From the NCBI GenBank assembly GCA_016584495.1, contig WAID01000009.1, positions 2,666,001 through 2,730,000 of the forward strand: DNA of 64,000 nt, given 5' to 3'. Positions 1-12,006 of the stretch are shown in pieces; position 1 is the first letter of the stretch, and each line of letters starts with the position of its first letter. A program made the position numbers and the translations under genes. Source of the stretch: Celoporthe dispersa (Eukaryota > Ascomycota > Sordariomycetes > Diaporthales > Cryphonectriaceae). Under the pieces are notes generated by a model. It was not told the DNA's origin, searched no databases, and saw only the letters and a list, made by a program, of their open reading frames with translations.

Positions 1-618
1 TCGGAAGCCGTTGACTTCCCGGTCCCCATCTTCTTCAGCGAGACCGGCTGCAATACCTCACCCCCTCGCACGTTTGAGGACCAGGCTGCCATCTTTGGCG
101 ACGATATGGTCAACGACTGGTCGGGTGCCATCATCTACGAGTGGATTGAGGAGACTAACGACTACGGTCTCATCTCGTACGGTGCTCCTGCTGGCACTGC
201 CACAGGTACCGGCATCGTCGGCGGCTACACGAGAACCGGCACGCCCACCCCAGTCTCGCCCGACTTCACCAACCTCAAGACCCAGTGGGCAACCCTCACG
301 CCGACCGGGGTCATGAAATCCGATGTGACAACCAGCACCCTCTCGACTCGCACGTGTCCCGCGAGCACCAGCGGCACCCAGGCCTGGCTCGTGAACGGTA
401 ACGTCGCGCTGCCCACCCTCGGAGAGACTTTGTACGACGGGACCTACACCTCATCAGTGCCCACCGGGACGAATGCTGGTTCCTCGGGTAGCACGGCATC
501 TGGCGGCTCCTCCTCTAGCACCGGCAGCTCAAAGAGCCCGGCTAGCCCTAAGAGCAGCATCACGAAGATGAGCGCTAGTCTTGTGGCCGTTACCTTGGCA
601 TTTGCAGTGTGGCTGTGA
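1..618 (+). CDS. GH72 1,3-beta-glucanosyltransferase (Gas/Gel family), 3' part, GPI-anchored
   Basis: The reading frame is open from base 1 and stops at 616-618, so only the last 205 residues are in the window. Near the start it reads PVPIFFSETGCN. The Glu in FSE-x-GCN matches the catalytic nucleophile of GH72 enzymes, which cut and religate beta-1,3-glucan at the cell wall; most relatives have FSEYGCN, whereas this one has Thr. It continues with the family stretch around WSGAIIYEW. The tail is Ser/Gly-rich, then has a hydrophobic end (SLVAVTLAFAVWL), which is a GPI-anchor signal. The cysteine-rich CBM43 module of Gas1 is absent, so this is the shorter Gel class. The family is clear; the paralogue is not resolved. 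Confidence 0.88.
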   Translation, partial: SEAVDFPVPIFFSETGCNTSPPRTFEDQAAIFGDDMVNDWSGAIIYEWIEETNDYGLISYGAPAGTATGTGIVGGYTRTGTPTPVSPDFTNLKTQWATLTPTGVMKSDVTTSTLSTRTCPASTSGTQAWLVNGNVALPTLGETLYDGTYTSSVPTGTNAGSSGSTASGGSSSSTGSSKSPASPKSSITKMSASLVAVTLAFAVWL

Positions 619-1562
619 TGAGGGACGAGCCAACCGTATCGAGAGACAGCATGCATACTCACGACAGACAACGGTCTTGAGAGAACGCCTCTCCTGCATC
701 AGCGAGGCACGATGCTGAACCATGTGGCGATCAACCTATTCAATCTGCTTATCAGCAAGCCGAGAGACAACCTGAAAGGCTCTCAAGGGAGAATTAGGAT
801 GCTTTTGAATGACTATTGGAGAGATGCCATTGCATATTGTGGCGGCTTTTGCATGGTAAATATCTGCGTACACGGGAGCAGTGGGTAGCAGCCAACAGGA
901 ACGCGTCTCTACGGAGGCATAATGGAGTATCATGCATGGATGGGTGTTCTGTTTTGCTTGGGCCATCAGCTGAGGCATTCTGGCGATAGACGGGACCGTC
1001 ATGCCACCTTCATAGATCTAGAGAACGAGAAATAAATGCATAGCCTGCTCGTTGTCGATCCATGTCGTCCTGTCTATCCTATACCGATTCGCCTTCTATC
1101 TCGTCTCATCTGATTTCGGCCCCAAGGTAGGCGGCACCATCTATGCTCAGGAGCCAGAGGGTCTTTGCTGACTCGTACAGTATGTTTATCGCCCTTCTCT
1201 CTTTGAGTCCTTACTAGCAGGAGCAGTTTCTCATCCCCTGCGTGACTCTCCAAAGAGCTGCTACAAGTACGAACATCTCGAGGAGTCAGGAGGTCAGGCT
1301 CCGAGGTTTTGGTCTCGTATCATGTGGATATAACCCGCCTTGCAGCATAAACTAGACCTTGATTATCGTAGGACCTTCGTCCTGGCCTCTTGATACATGT
1401 ATAGCGAGCTCACTACTCTCCCCCAAACAAGTCTCTGCCCCGCTTATAAGCTTCATGTCTGTATTAGACCTAGTTGCATTATGTCGTGTATGATCCAGCC
1501 TCTTGTCCGACTGCCACCCATATATAGTTATAGCAATACTACAAGGCGCCCGCGCCCACTGT
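619..1562. other. Intergenic region, tail-to-tail
   Basis: About 940 bases between the GH72 gene and the SDR gene, which converge here. It holds the two 3' untranslated regions. Short open frames are present but lack family features or coding-like composition. I see no RNA gene or repeat. Confidence 0.5.
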
Positions 1563-2776
1563 TTATATGAGACTGCCATTCTTCTCACTCATCTCGTTGC
1601 CCTTCCTTCCAACAAAGTTCTTCATGGCCGTATCGACGCCTGCGATCCTGCGTGCGAGAGGCTGTAGGCCCACGGGCAGGACGTTGTACCAGTCGATGAG
1701 CCTTGCGTAGAGAGGCGCGCTGATGAACTCGGCCAAGCCGTTGTCGATGGCGCTGATGATCTCCTTGGCGACGTCGACGGGCTCCACGACGGGCGCGAGG
1801 AAGGAGTTGGGCGTCTGGACCCCGTAGAAGAGCGGCGTGGACAGCTGACCCGGGGTGACGAGGACGGTGCGGATGTCCGGGTGGGACTGGCGCAGCTCGG
1901 CGGTCAGGGACTTGTGCAGGGCGATCAGGCCGGCCTTGGCGGCGGCGTAGTCAGTCAGCTGGGCGGCGCCGACCTGGCCGATGACGCTGGAGACGGTCAC
2001 GATGGTGCCGCCGTGTTGGCCGCGGATCATGGCGGGGAGGAAGGTCTTGAGGGTGTAGAAGCTGGACAGGAGGTTGGTGAACAGGCTCTTCTCGATCTCA
2101 TCCGTGCTCATGTCCAGGAGGCGCTTGCCGACCACAATGGCGGCGTTGTTGATCAGCACTGTCGGCGTGCCAAGCTATATCAAGTGATGTCAGATGCTAT
2201 GCTTTTTGTCTTTTCTTTCTTCTTTCTTCTCTCTCTCTCTTTCTTCTTCTCTAGCTTGAGGTGCCTCGAGCTTGGAGCTGAGAGCAATCGATCACTTACC
2301 TCTTCCTCGATCTGTCTCGAGACACTCGCCAGCTGCTCCTTGCTGGTGACATCGCACTTGTAGTATGTGACACCTCTCGCCTCGACGTTGTCCATCTCCC
2401 TCACATCCAGCACCGCGACAGAGGCACCGCGCATACCATAAACCTCCGCAATGAGCAGTCCAAGCCCACTGGCCCCACCTGTGATGACAATGACCTCATT
2501 CTCGAGGTTCACCTTGCGCGGGAGGCCAAAGGCCATGCGCCGGTTGACCTGGCCCAGGGTCCAGCACACCGTCACCAGGGTCGCATACCACATGGAGACC
2601 CGGATGGGCATCTTGTCCCAGTCCATGTGCTCGGCGCGGAAGCACAGAGGGACCATCCAGGCGACGAAGGGGTGGAAGAAGGTCACGTTCAGGACCTTTA
2701 GGAAGAGGTCGACGGACAGCGGCGCGAACCAGGAGTCGCGCTGTGGCGGGCGATCAAAGCCGCCGAGTGATGCCAT
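1563..2776 (-). CDS. Short-chain dehydrogenase/reductase (retinol/17-beta-HSD-like SDR)
   Basis: Two exons, 2776-2301 plus base 2300 and 2174-1563, joined in phase 0 give 362 residues. The donor GTAAGT lies at 2299-2294 and the acceptor AG at 2176-2175. The Rossmann glycine motif TGGASGLG is at about residues 99-106, NNA at 168-170, the catalytic Ser near 222 and YAAAK at 235-239, so the classical SDR active site is complete. The N-terminal 85 residues carry hydrophobic stretches (about 24-45 and 60-78), which suggests membrane attachment as in microsomal RDH or HSD17B11-type enzymes. The substrate cannot be read from the sequence. The intron is purine-rich on the sense strand. Confidence 0.88.
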
Positions 2777-3518
2777 CGTGACTTGAGGATGTTTGATGCT
2801 GTAAGGGTGGAGGGGCGTTGTAGGTTGTCAACAAGAAGAAGAAAAAGAAAAGATATTCTTGGCTGGATGAGCCAGCTAGAGTTCGTTTCCGTTTGAGTTG
2901 AAGTCTGAGGCTGCAAGAGGTTCGACGAGAGAAGGATCTGATCTGATCTGGACCCGAGAATCTCGACGACAGGGTAAATATATGGATATTTCTGTCGAGC
3001 ACAGAGGAATGAACAACTTGCGACAACGGAGAGTTCCCCCTGGCCGCATCGATTCACATGTTGAAACGTCGAGCTATGTCAGGGACCCGGAGTCTTGAGG
3101 TAGGGTTGCACCAAAAGCCTGGCGCCAGGGGCAAGGGACCTGCTCGTGCCGCTGTAACCCCCTGGCGTCAGCATGGCTCCAGCGTGGCCCCAGCATCCAC
3201 TGAGCTGCAGCACGCACCTCGTGTCCCCTGTCAGTGGCGGCGGCAGGCCCACCTTTTTCAGCTCAACAGCAGACACACGTTATGAACCTCTCATGTCACT
3301 GGCTGGCTGATTGGTATGCGAGTTTTTGTAGGTTTGGTTGATTGATTGATTCATCTTTGAACAAGATTGAAGCGGGCGTTCTACTCATCAGAGCGCCTGA
3401 CAGGTATCATGAAAGTTTTTTTTTCTTGTTGCCCCCTTCCCAAACGCCTTGCAATGCATCGTCGAATGAACCCTCGAGTACAAGAACAATGACCTCGACC
3501 TCCCACAAGACCCTCTTC
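2777..3518. other. Promoter of the SDR gene and 3' flank of SOF1
   Basis: About 740 bases upstream of the SDR start and downstream of the SOF1 stop (both on the minus strand). The region near 2830-2850 is purine-rich on the plus strand, so pyrimidine-rich upstream of the SDR start, common in fungal leaders. I see no gene. Confidence 0.4.
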
Positions 3519-5011
3519 TTATTTCTCGCGGGCCAAGATCATCTTCTCACGCTCACTCCGGCGTTTCTCAAACTGCTTCTTGGTATGCTTCCTCTCGTTC
3601 TCCTCACGCCTCTTGATCGACTTCAGCTCCTCGCCCTTGATCTGTCCAGCCTTCTTCACAACCGTGGGGATGTGCCTGTGGCGTTTGATACGCCGGATCT
3701 CGGGCCTGCAAAGTGACGACGTTTGTCAGTACATGCTTAACAAATTCATGTGAGAGAAGATCTCGAGGATCAAGAGACTCACATGTGCGCAAAGCGATCG
3801 ACTAGCTTCGAGTTGTACTCCTCGGCCTGCCGTTGCCTCGAGGACTTGACACCTTCTCTCTTGGAGGCATTCGCTCGCCAGAGCCGAATGTTTCCGTCAT
3901 CCGACCCTGACATGAGATACTTGCTGTCCGGGGTCCACTTGGTGACAAACACTCGCTGCATCCTCTTGGTATGGTAGATGTCTCGCGAGTGTCCCTGGTC
4001 ACGTGGGAAGATCCTGATGGTCCTGTCGTAGGAGGCCGTTACGAGCTCCTCGCCTGTAGGGGAGAACTCGACATCCATGACAGCCTGTGATATGTTAGCG
4101 TATGGGTCCGGAGCCTGGGCGGTCTTGTCCGAACCGGTTCCCAGCAACCAGTGGTCACTTACAGCAACGTGACCCTTCAACACGTTAAGGGCGCGGTCGA
4201 ACTTGCGGACGTCGAAAATGTAGCAGTTGTGATCCTCGTTGGCTACGGCCAGGTTGAAGGCCTCCATCGGATTCCATGATAACCCGTTGGATGCGAACGA
4301 CAACACGGTCTTGGTGACCGGCGTAGATAGCCGCACATCCCATATAACGATAGATCTATCCGAGGCCGTAGAGGCCAGGACAGACTGCTCCACCTGGTTG
4401 AACTTGACCGCGTTGATGGTATCAGTGGCATTCGGCCAGCTGTATTCTTCGGGGGCTGCCGAGAACCGCTCGAGATCGTAGACTTGAATATTGCTTCCCG
4501 ACGAAGCAGCGAAGGCGTTCTTTGATCGGTGGTGGCTCAGGGAGGTAAACGCGCTGGTGCCGGCGAAGGTTGTGAGGGGAGCAGATTCGTCCGCGGTCGA
4601 GGGGTCGAATAGATGAATTTTTCGGTCTGTCCCGCAGGACAAGAGCTTCTGATCTCTGGTCCAGGCTAGGCCCCTCACAATATTTGCATGTGCGCTCGCA
4701 TGCCACCTCTGCTCGCGGGACTCCAGATCCCACACTTTCACCACACCATCACCCGAAGCACTTGCCAGCATGTTCAGGGAGCTGGGGTCCTTGGCGAGCT
4801 GGTACACCCCATCGACGTGGCCTTGGCCGAGCTGGCAGATGAAGGGCTGTGCGAACATGCGCTCCATCTTGACGGCGTTCAGTGCCCGCTTGTATTCTCT
4901 CGCGCGCTCGAACGGGTGGACGGCCGCGTCTATATTCTTTGGCTGTTTGGCAACATCTGAGCCGGCCGGCTGATGCGCCGATATCGACCGACTGAGAGCC
5001 TTAATCTTCAT
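3519..5011 (-). CDS. SOF1: Sof1/DCAF13-like WD-repeat protein of the U3 processome
   Basis: Three exons (5011-4163, 4084-3783, 3705-3519) give 445 residues, the usual length of Sof1/DCAF13. Sof1 is a nucleolar WD40 protein of the small-subunit processome needed for 18S rRNA maturation. The protein has an N-terminal KALSRS segment, seven WD-type repeats (for example SGDGVVKVWDL, SDRSIVIWDV, SYDRTIRIF, SDDGNIRLWRA) and the basic C-terminal Sof1 domain beginning PEIRRIKRHRHIP. The 78-nt intron (4162-4085) is in frame and has no stop, so a plain ORF reading adds 26 residues inside a WD repeat. The second intron (3782-3706) splits the Met codon before PEIRR. It is divergent with RPN6. Confidence 0.93.
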
Positions 5012-5502
5012 CGTTGTGGTTTGTTGGTCGGGTCGGGGTGTTCTTGGGTGGAAAAGCGCACGATAGAGGAGGTAAGGAAAAGTCCCTAAATAACCTGGAG
5101 CAGAGGCAATGGAAAATGTATGCAGGGATTAGAATATTGTATATTCTGCCAAAGGCGGTCAGTGGCAGCCGACGGGGCGATAAGATAAGCAATGGACCCC
5201 GGCTGTTGAGGGCCTGTGGCCACTGGCTGGCACGCTACGTAACACCCCCCTGCCTGCCTGGCTGCTGGGTGTCTGCGCGTGCACACGGCAACCTGGGAGC
5301 TTGTTGTGCTTTAGTGGGAGAAGGCTGAAGCCCGGAACTTCTACCACCATCACCAACTCGGCAGCTCACCTAAACCCAGGCCTTGCAAGCAGACAACCTC
5401 ACCACCAGACCCACCCACTCCCGCAGGACTATACGACAGCTGCGCCATATCAGAACCAGACATAGCCATCGCAGGATACCAGACCAACGTCACAGAGACC
5501 CA
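5012..5502. promoter_or_regulatory. Divergent promoter SOF1 / RPN6
   Basis: 490 bases between two start codons that point away from each other, so both promoters must lie here. I looked for the budding-yeast proteasome box (GGTGGCAAA) on both strands and did not find it. Confidence 0.5.
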
Positions 5503-6948
5503 ATGGCGCAAGGAGATTCGGAGAGGGTGCGCGAGGCGCAGAAGGCCGCTTCTACAGATCCTAAGAAGGCAGAGCAGATCTACAAGGACATCATCTCCAA
5601 GCCGCCCTCCGTCACCTCTGAGGCTGCGATACGAGAATATGAGACTGCCCTGATCAGCTTGGGAGAGCTCTATCGGAACCAAAAGTCAGTCCTCCCTCCC
5701 GGCTCGAGGTGTCGCTGTCGTCCGTCTGTATACACCTGCTTGCTGCCTTCACATGCTGACCAACACGACGACAGAAACACACAGGACCTGGTTGAGCTCG
5801 TCACCAAGAGCCGCACCGTCCTGTCCTCGTTTGCCAAGGCAAAGACCGCGAAGCTGGGTAAGGGATCCTCTCACGCCTGACGTCTCGCCTCCTGCTGCTC
5901 TTTCCCTGTCTATTACTGACGGCGTTCTGCCTTCCCCGTAGTCCGACAGCTGCTCGACCTCTTCCACGACATCCCCAACACCACCGAAATCCAGATCTCC
6001 ACCACGAAGTCATGTATAGAATGGGCTACGTCAGAGCGCCGAGGCTTTCTCCGGCAGAACCTCGAGACCCGTCTGGTCGGCCTCTACATGGCCAAGCAGT
6101 CCTACTATGACGCCCTGACCCTCATCAACGGGCTCCTCCGCGAGCTCAAGCGTCTAGACGACAAGCTTGTCCTCGTCGAAGTCCAGCTCCTCGAGTCCCG
6201 CGTCTACCACGCTCTGGGCAACATCCCAAAGGCACGGGCGGCGCTCACCAGCGCGCGCACCTCAGCCGCCTCCGTCTACACCCCGCCCCTCCTCCAGGCG
6301 AACCTGGACATGCAGGCCGGCATGCTGCACGCCGAGGACAAGGACTTCAACACGGCCTACAGCTACTTCATCGAGGCGCTGGACGGATACTCACAGCTGG
6401 ACGAGACGGTCAAGGCGACGGCTGCGCTGCAGTACATGCTGCTGTGCAAGGTGATGCTGAACCAGGTCGACGACGTCAACACGCTCATGACGTCCAAGCA
6501 GGCGACCAAGTACGCCTCCAAGTCTCTCGAGGCCATGAAGGCCATTGCCCGTGCGCACTCCAACCGGTCGCTCGACGAGTACGAGAGCGTGCTGGGCTCC
6601 TACCAGCGCGAGCTTGGCAGCGACGCCTTCATCCGCGGCCACCTGCGCCGCCTGTACGATGCCATGCTCGAGCAGAACCTCATCAAGGTCATCGAGCCCT
6701 TTTCCCGCGTCGAGATCGACCACGTCGCCAAGATGGTCAAGCTCAGCCCTGTCCAGGTCGAGGAGAAGCTGTCACAGATGATCCTGGACAAGGTCATCAT
6801 TGGTGTCTTGGACCAGGGCGCCGGGTGTCTCATTATTTTTGACGAGACCCACAGGGATGAGGCGTATGATTCTGCCCTGGCGACCATCGACAAGCTCAGC
6901 AACGTGGTCGATGTCCTCTACACAAACCAGGCCTCCATGCTCGAATAA
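5503..6948 (+). CDS. RPN6: 26S proteasome lid subunit Rpn6 (PSMD11)
   Basis: Three exons (5503-5684, 5775-5857, 5942-6948) give 423 residues, close to human PSMD11. Rpn6 is a TPR-like/PCI scaffold of the regulatory particle that clamps lid to core. The splices restore the conserved run YRNQK-NTQDLVELVTKSR and then TAKL-VRQLLDLFHDIP. The long third exon has the helical repeats (SYYDALTLINGLLRELK, YSYFIEALDGY) and a C-terminal PCI domain (RVEIDHVAKMVKLSPVQVEEKLSQMI). The start at 5503 follows from homology of the first residues; in-frame codons upstream are leader sequence. Confidence 0.95.
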
Positions 6949-7260
6949 GAGGAGTAGGTGTTGGATGAATAGAGCAGGCTGGGGGCGTGATTGTAATTCT
7001 AGCACGATAGATCACGGCGATCAAGAGAGGCGGCATGATGGAAAATTCACAATCGGGCGGTCGATCGTCCAATCCACTAAGCTGGTCTTCTTCTTATTCT
7101 CTCCATCATCATGTCGGCACTTCGAGATTGTTATGTAACACCTGACGCCGCGAACCTCGTGCTATACAACAATCTGGGTGAATGAATAACCAAACCGGGT
7201 ATCCTGCGTTGCATCAAAACGACATTCCCACCCGAGCCCGTGGCGGGGGCTATGTATGCG
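6949..7260. other. Intergenic region, tail-to-tail
   Basis: 312 bases between the stop codons of RPN6 and the AT-hook gene. Only 3' flanks are expected; nothing else seen. Confidence 0.4.
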
Positions 7261-10200
7261 TCACACATGCTCATAACCAAGGCGTATAAAGTAAATACAT
7301 GGAAAGCCAAAATTGTTCACCGCCGCTTCGGCACGAGCCCAAGACGGCGCCTCTTCTCCCCCTACAACCAGTGCAAAGAGCCTCTTGGCAAGTACATCGT
7401 CCGGCCATCTACTAACCGTTCCCTTGAAGGCATCAATAACATCCAAGTGCCACTGCTCCAGTATCATTGACTCGCCCTGCGATGTGACCTGCTTGCCAAC
7501 TAGGGTGCTTGCTGATTGCCTCCGTAGGCTCGCCATCGCGGTGTTGCCATGCCGTTTTTCAAACCCAACAGGGTCACGTCGGTATTGTTGCAATAAATCG
7601 TTGAGGTAGATCCAATGCATCCTAGACCAGTGGAGTTGAGGGAGCCAAAGACCGATCTCTTGATGCGGTTTCCCGGCTGCTTCGAAGTGCTTTTGATGCA
7701 GCGAAGCAGTGATCAGGGAGTTGGACGAGGGTACTTGGTTCTCTTTGCCCGCAAGCTGTGGGCCAGACGCTGGCGGGTCAGGAGCAGGAGCAAGCGAAGC
7801 CTTATTCTGTGAGGCTACAAGTGCTTGTAGTGGTACCGACATGGATGTGGTGCTGCTGGTAAACTCAACCACTCGTCCGGCTGGCTTGGGCTTCAAAGGG
7901 GACCGCAAGCATGATTTAGACGGCGAAGCTTCCGGATCAGGGGAGCGGTCGGAGGTCAGGGGCCTCGAAGCTGGAGGACTCAAGATTCTCTGGGGTGCCG
8001 GGTTGCGGAGCACTGCCAGGCGCATCCGAATACTGAGCTTGTTCAGTTGGCGGTCGAGATGAGACCGACCACGATTCAAACAAATTCGCATCATTCTGTC
8101 TCTGCCGAGGAGTGTATTCTGCTTGCTGGGATTGGCTTTGGGCGGCTGGTTCAGGCGCGGTTGTAGACCCTGTTCGTGCCGTTGATATTCTTGTGCTTTC
8201 CAGACTTGCTCCGGCTGCTGGTGACGGCAGCTCGCTTGTCAACGCCGGTGGGTCCCGCAATGCCGGATTTTGAAGCCGGATAGTCACTTCTGGTGAGGCA
8301 ATATGAGCTGGTTTTGAAGCAGGCTCCTGCGCTGCGGATTTGGCCAGTGACGCCTCTTTAGCCCGCCTCTGCCGTTCCATGAAGTTTGGAGACGAGGAGA
8401 AGAAGTCGGAAAGATCCACCGTCTTTGGCTGCCCCTGAGCCTCGGGTGTTGGCTTTCTGGCCGATGACTGCGTGGAGGTTCCGCTGTGGAGGTCGACGAG
8501 CGAGTAGTCGTCGAGGTTCTCGGGAGGGACCTCGTGGACACTGCGTCTAGGTCCGAAAGCTGGGCTCCTCCTAGAGCGGGAATTGTTGAAGGAATTGATA
8601 CTTTGCGTACCCCAGTCGATGGACAGTTCGTTCTTCTTGAAAGAGTTGACCGTATCGTCTGGCGGCATTAGAGCTTGAGGCGAAGAAGCAGTCCTGTTCG
8701 CCTCGATAGCCCATATATCGTCTTCATCTTCTTCAGAGCCCTGATCATCGAGAGGGGCATCGTCAAGCTGGACCTCGTCTCCTTCCACGTGCACTTCATC
8801 CTCTTTAAGGCCAAGTTTGATATTATTTGGACGTTGTTCCGTTCTCTGTGACAGTGGTGGACCCATTGCCTGTTGGTCGTGGAGTAGCTCGTCTGGATCG
8901 TAACCGCCAGCCAACTCATCCGCCTCGTCATAGTATACACCGTCGAATGCATTGCTGATGCTTGCTTGTCGGCCACGCTCTAGGCTTTTGGGGGCGCTGT
9001 CTGTACCCGTTGCAAGAGAAGTCGGCGTCCTTCCTAGGCCTACAGCACGACTGCCCAGAGCGGAGGGTAGATTAGGTGCGCGATGCCTCTCCTCGTCATC
9101 ACCATTGATAGCGAGGCGGCTAGTGCTGTTACTGTACGCACTTCCTTCGCGCGATGCTGCCCTGATGCGATTCATAAAGGCGGAGCCACGAGTGTTCTCA
9201 GTTCCTCTATCCGTGGTCGGAGATGACGGCCCGAAAGGATCGTCAAGGGCTTGAGAAGCGTTGACGCGCGGCGACGAAAAAGCTGCGCGCCCTGCGTCAC
9301 TAGATTCCTAATCTGACTTAGAGGCGCAAACGTCATCGTCCATGGCTTTGGAGGTGACTGAGCGGGACGTCCGAATATGTGTGGCGCTGGTTGTGAAGGA
9401 CCGTTCTGAGAGGCAACACTTGGTAGAGAATTATTTTGTAAAGCCTCGTTGACAGCCGCGCCGTCTAGTGGGCTGGAGTTTCTGACAGACCCCTTGAAGG
9501 GGCTACCAAGGACGCTGCCACGGGTGGACGGAGATGGTGGGTCGGATAGTATATTCTGTAGAGTCCTCCCGATTCGAACCACAGGAGACAGGGTCGGCCG
9601 GGGTCCAGTCAGGTGAGAGGACTGCAGCCCTGCTGGATAGGTATGCTGCTCTTGCACCTTCTCAACGCGTATGTCCGGCCCCCGAGCTGCTGGGCTATCT
9701 GAGTTACGCCGCAGAGGTAGCGTCGGTCGATTACCGTCCTCGGTGAAACTTGTGATCTCGGGAGGCGACGAGCCCACATCTTCAGAAGCGATAGGCCTTT
9801 GGTCTTCATTAGACGTTATTCGGTCCGCTGGAGGGCTTTGGTTACTCGAAGATGTCGTTTCGTCTGGAGTTAACAAGCGGTTGGAATCTGAACGAGACCG
9901 TAGGGGACGGGGTGGCGAACTCCTCTGTATCATCTGGCCAGACACTCGTATGGATCGCACAGAGCGAGAGGCAGATTCCTGGGAAATGGTTGCGTTGTCA
10001 TCCGTCTGGGTGCGGTCAGACCGGGACGGCGTGGATTGGGCGCTGCGTGGGCGGGTGGTGATGGCCTGGTCAACCAGAGAACCAGACAGGCGGTTGTACC
10101 CAGCGTCCAATGCGCCCTTGTTGACGACTGCTGCCGTCCAATCCATCTGATCGCCAGAGGTTGCTCTGAATGGCTGCTGTTCTTCTGAGATTTCAGCAGC

Positions 10201-12006
10201 CGCAAGAACTTCTTCAGGGATGTCGGAAAACGAGTCTTCTTCAGCAACCAGGCTATCTGCATCCGAGCGTAGATTGTCTGCGCCGTTGCTCTGCACATGC
10301 ATATATGCAGGCGAAGAATCACGCGGTCCGATGTCTGCAGCTGATCCAGGGGCTGACTCGGTCCTGCCTGGGCTTCGAGACGAGTATCGCGCTGATTGAT
10401 GTGCCGGAGACTGTGGCATCTGAGGTCTGTCTCGTGGCGACGAAGCTGTGGCTTGTGGCTTCTCGGGCTCATCGTCAGCAGGTGTATGACCTCTAGACAC
10501 CAGCACGTCCACCTCGTCCTCGTCGCTCTCAGCCATCTCCCGCCTCAGTGAGTCCAGTGTCCTGTTGATAAAGAAGCTTGTAGTCTCGCCTATCTCGGGC
10601 GGATCTGACTGGGCCATGCTCCTGTCTGCTCTGAACGAGGGCATCGTCTCAATTCCAATCATAGTGAAGGTGTCCGGGTCCACTGTCTGGTCTTGGGCAT
10701 CCTCGGCCTCAGCAGACCGCTCGCTGTGCTGGGATTCCGCGTCGCTTCTGTCTGCGTGTTCCATCAGCGGTGCATAGTCGTCCGACTCGCCGGGCAGCGG
10801 CCCCTGATCTCTCAACTCGGCGGGATCATGCTCAACCTCTGAAGGTTTATCGCTAGGGTTGAAGACCACATCGCTTCCGTTATCGTCATCATATTCCAGC
10901 ATGGGAGGGTAGTCATCCGACTCGCCCGGCAGAGGTCCTTGGTCTTCCAGCTCGGTCTGCTGGTCGCTTTGCACAGCATTGTCGGGCTCAGAGAAGCCCA
11001 TGGTCTCTGCCGCCCCTGCTGAGGTTGAACCTCGCCGCTTGGGAAGTGGCGTGTCAGACATACCGCCCATCCAGATATCTTCCTCATCCGCCTGGTCCCC
11101 GTCCCCTGTAATATTGGCAGAGATCGGGTCGGGTACTTGATCACCATCTGGCGCATCCGGACTCTTTGAGACATGCGCACGATCGACTGAGGACTGGGCA
11201 TCGACATAGCTGGCGGTAGCGAGGCGCTCTATGTCATCTGGACCAAGTGATGCACGGCCTCTACGACCCTTCTTCCTAGGCAGCGTCTGCGCCAGACTTG
11301 GGTCATCGTGTTCTTCCAAAGGCCCATCGGGTGATTTGCGCTTGGGCGGCCTGCCCCTCTTTTTGGGAGTCGGACGATCTGCGCCGGCGGGGGTCTCGGA
11401 CTGCAGGATGTCACTACTCGGTACCGGTGTGCCTTTCGTCTTCCTGGCCCGCCCGGTCGATGGCGTTGCTCGTTGTTTCTTCTTCTTGGTAGAGGCTGCG
11501 GCTGGTGTGCCTGGTCTGCCAGAAGAACGTCGACGCCGCTTTGGGGTGGCTGCGGCCTCGTCGTCCGTCAGGCCTCGTAGGGGAACGGTAGTGGTCGTGG
11601 TCTTGACGCGACGATTTGGGCTGGGCTGTGCAGAGGGGGACCCGAAGAGCCGCCGCCTGACACTGGACCCTACGGGAGCTTTGGCTATCGGGTTGCCGTC
11701 CGGGCCAGCCTCGACCGTGACGTATATCGTCTGGGGGGTGATCTCGTTCCCGACATCGAGGGCAAACATGCGCTTCCTGGGCGAGGTGCCAGGCATGGCT
11801 GAGAAGCGAGAGGAAGCGGTACTCTGCAGGAAGCGGCGGGCGGTGGACGGCGGGGCGAGAACGGAGGTGTTGTGGTTGTTGTTGTTGTTGTTGTTGTTGT
11901 CGTCCTCCGCCTCATCAGCCAGAGGATCGGGGGAGGAGGGGTACTCGATCTCGATACCCGACATCTCGGCGAAATCGCGATGGGACCGCCGGCGATGGTT
12001 CGACAT
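7261..12006 (-). CDS. Very large AT-hook nuclear protein, frame broken twice
   Basis: Three overlapping open frames (12006-9172, about 9300-7937, about 8000-7261) read as one protein of about 1,581 residues if one base is missing at the A run 9277-9281 and one is extra at the G run 7992-7995; the two indels cancel over 4,746 bases. The N-terminus has IEIEYPSSPDPLADE and a poly-Asn tract. An AT-hook (KKRGRPPKRKS, about residues 215-225) and a second basic GRP segment (about 163) suggest minor-groove DNA binding. The middle is acidic, Ser/Pro-rich and low in complexity, with a repeated DQGPLPGESDDY block. The C-terminal 100 residues look folded (WSRMHWIYLNDLLQQYRRD, EQWHLDVIDAFKG). I do not recognise the orthologous family. 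Short introns at the breaks are the alternative, but no good splice pair fits. Confidence 0.7.

Noticed and set aside
5012..5502. Proteasome box upstream of RPN6
   Set aside because: The budding-yeast GGTGGCAAA element or its reverse complement is not present.
9560..9590. GATTCGAACC resembling a tRNA T-arm box
   Set aside because: It lies within the AT-hook coding sequence with no matching acceptor or D arm around it.
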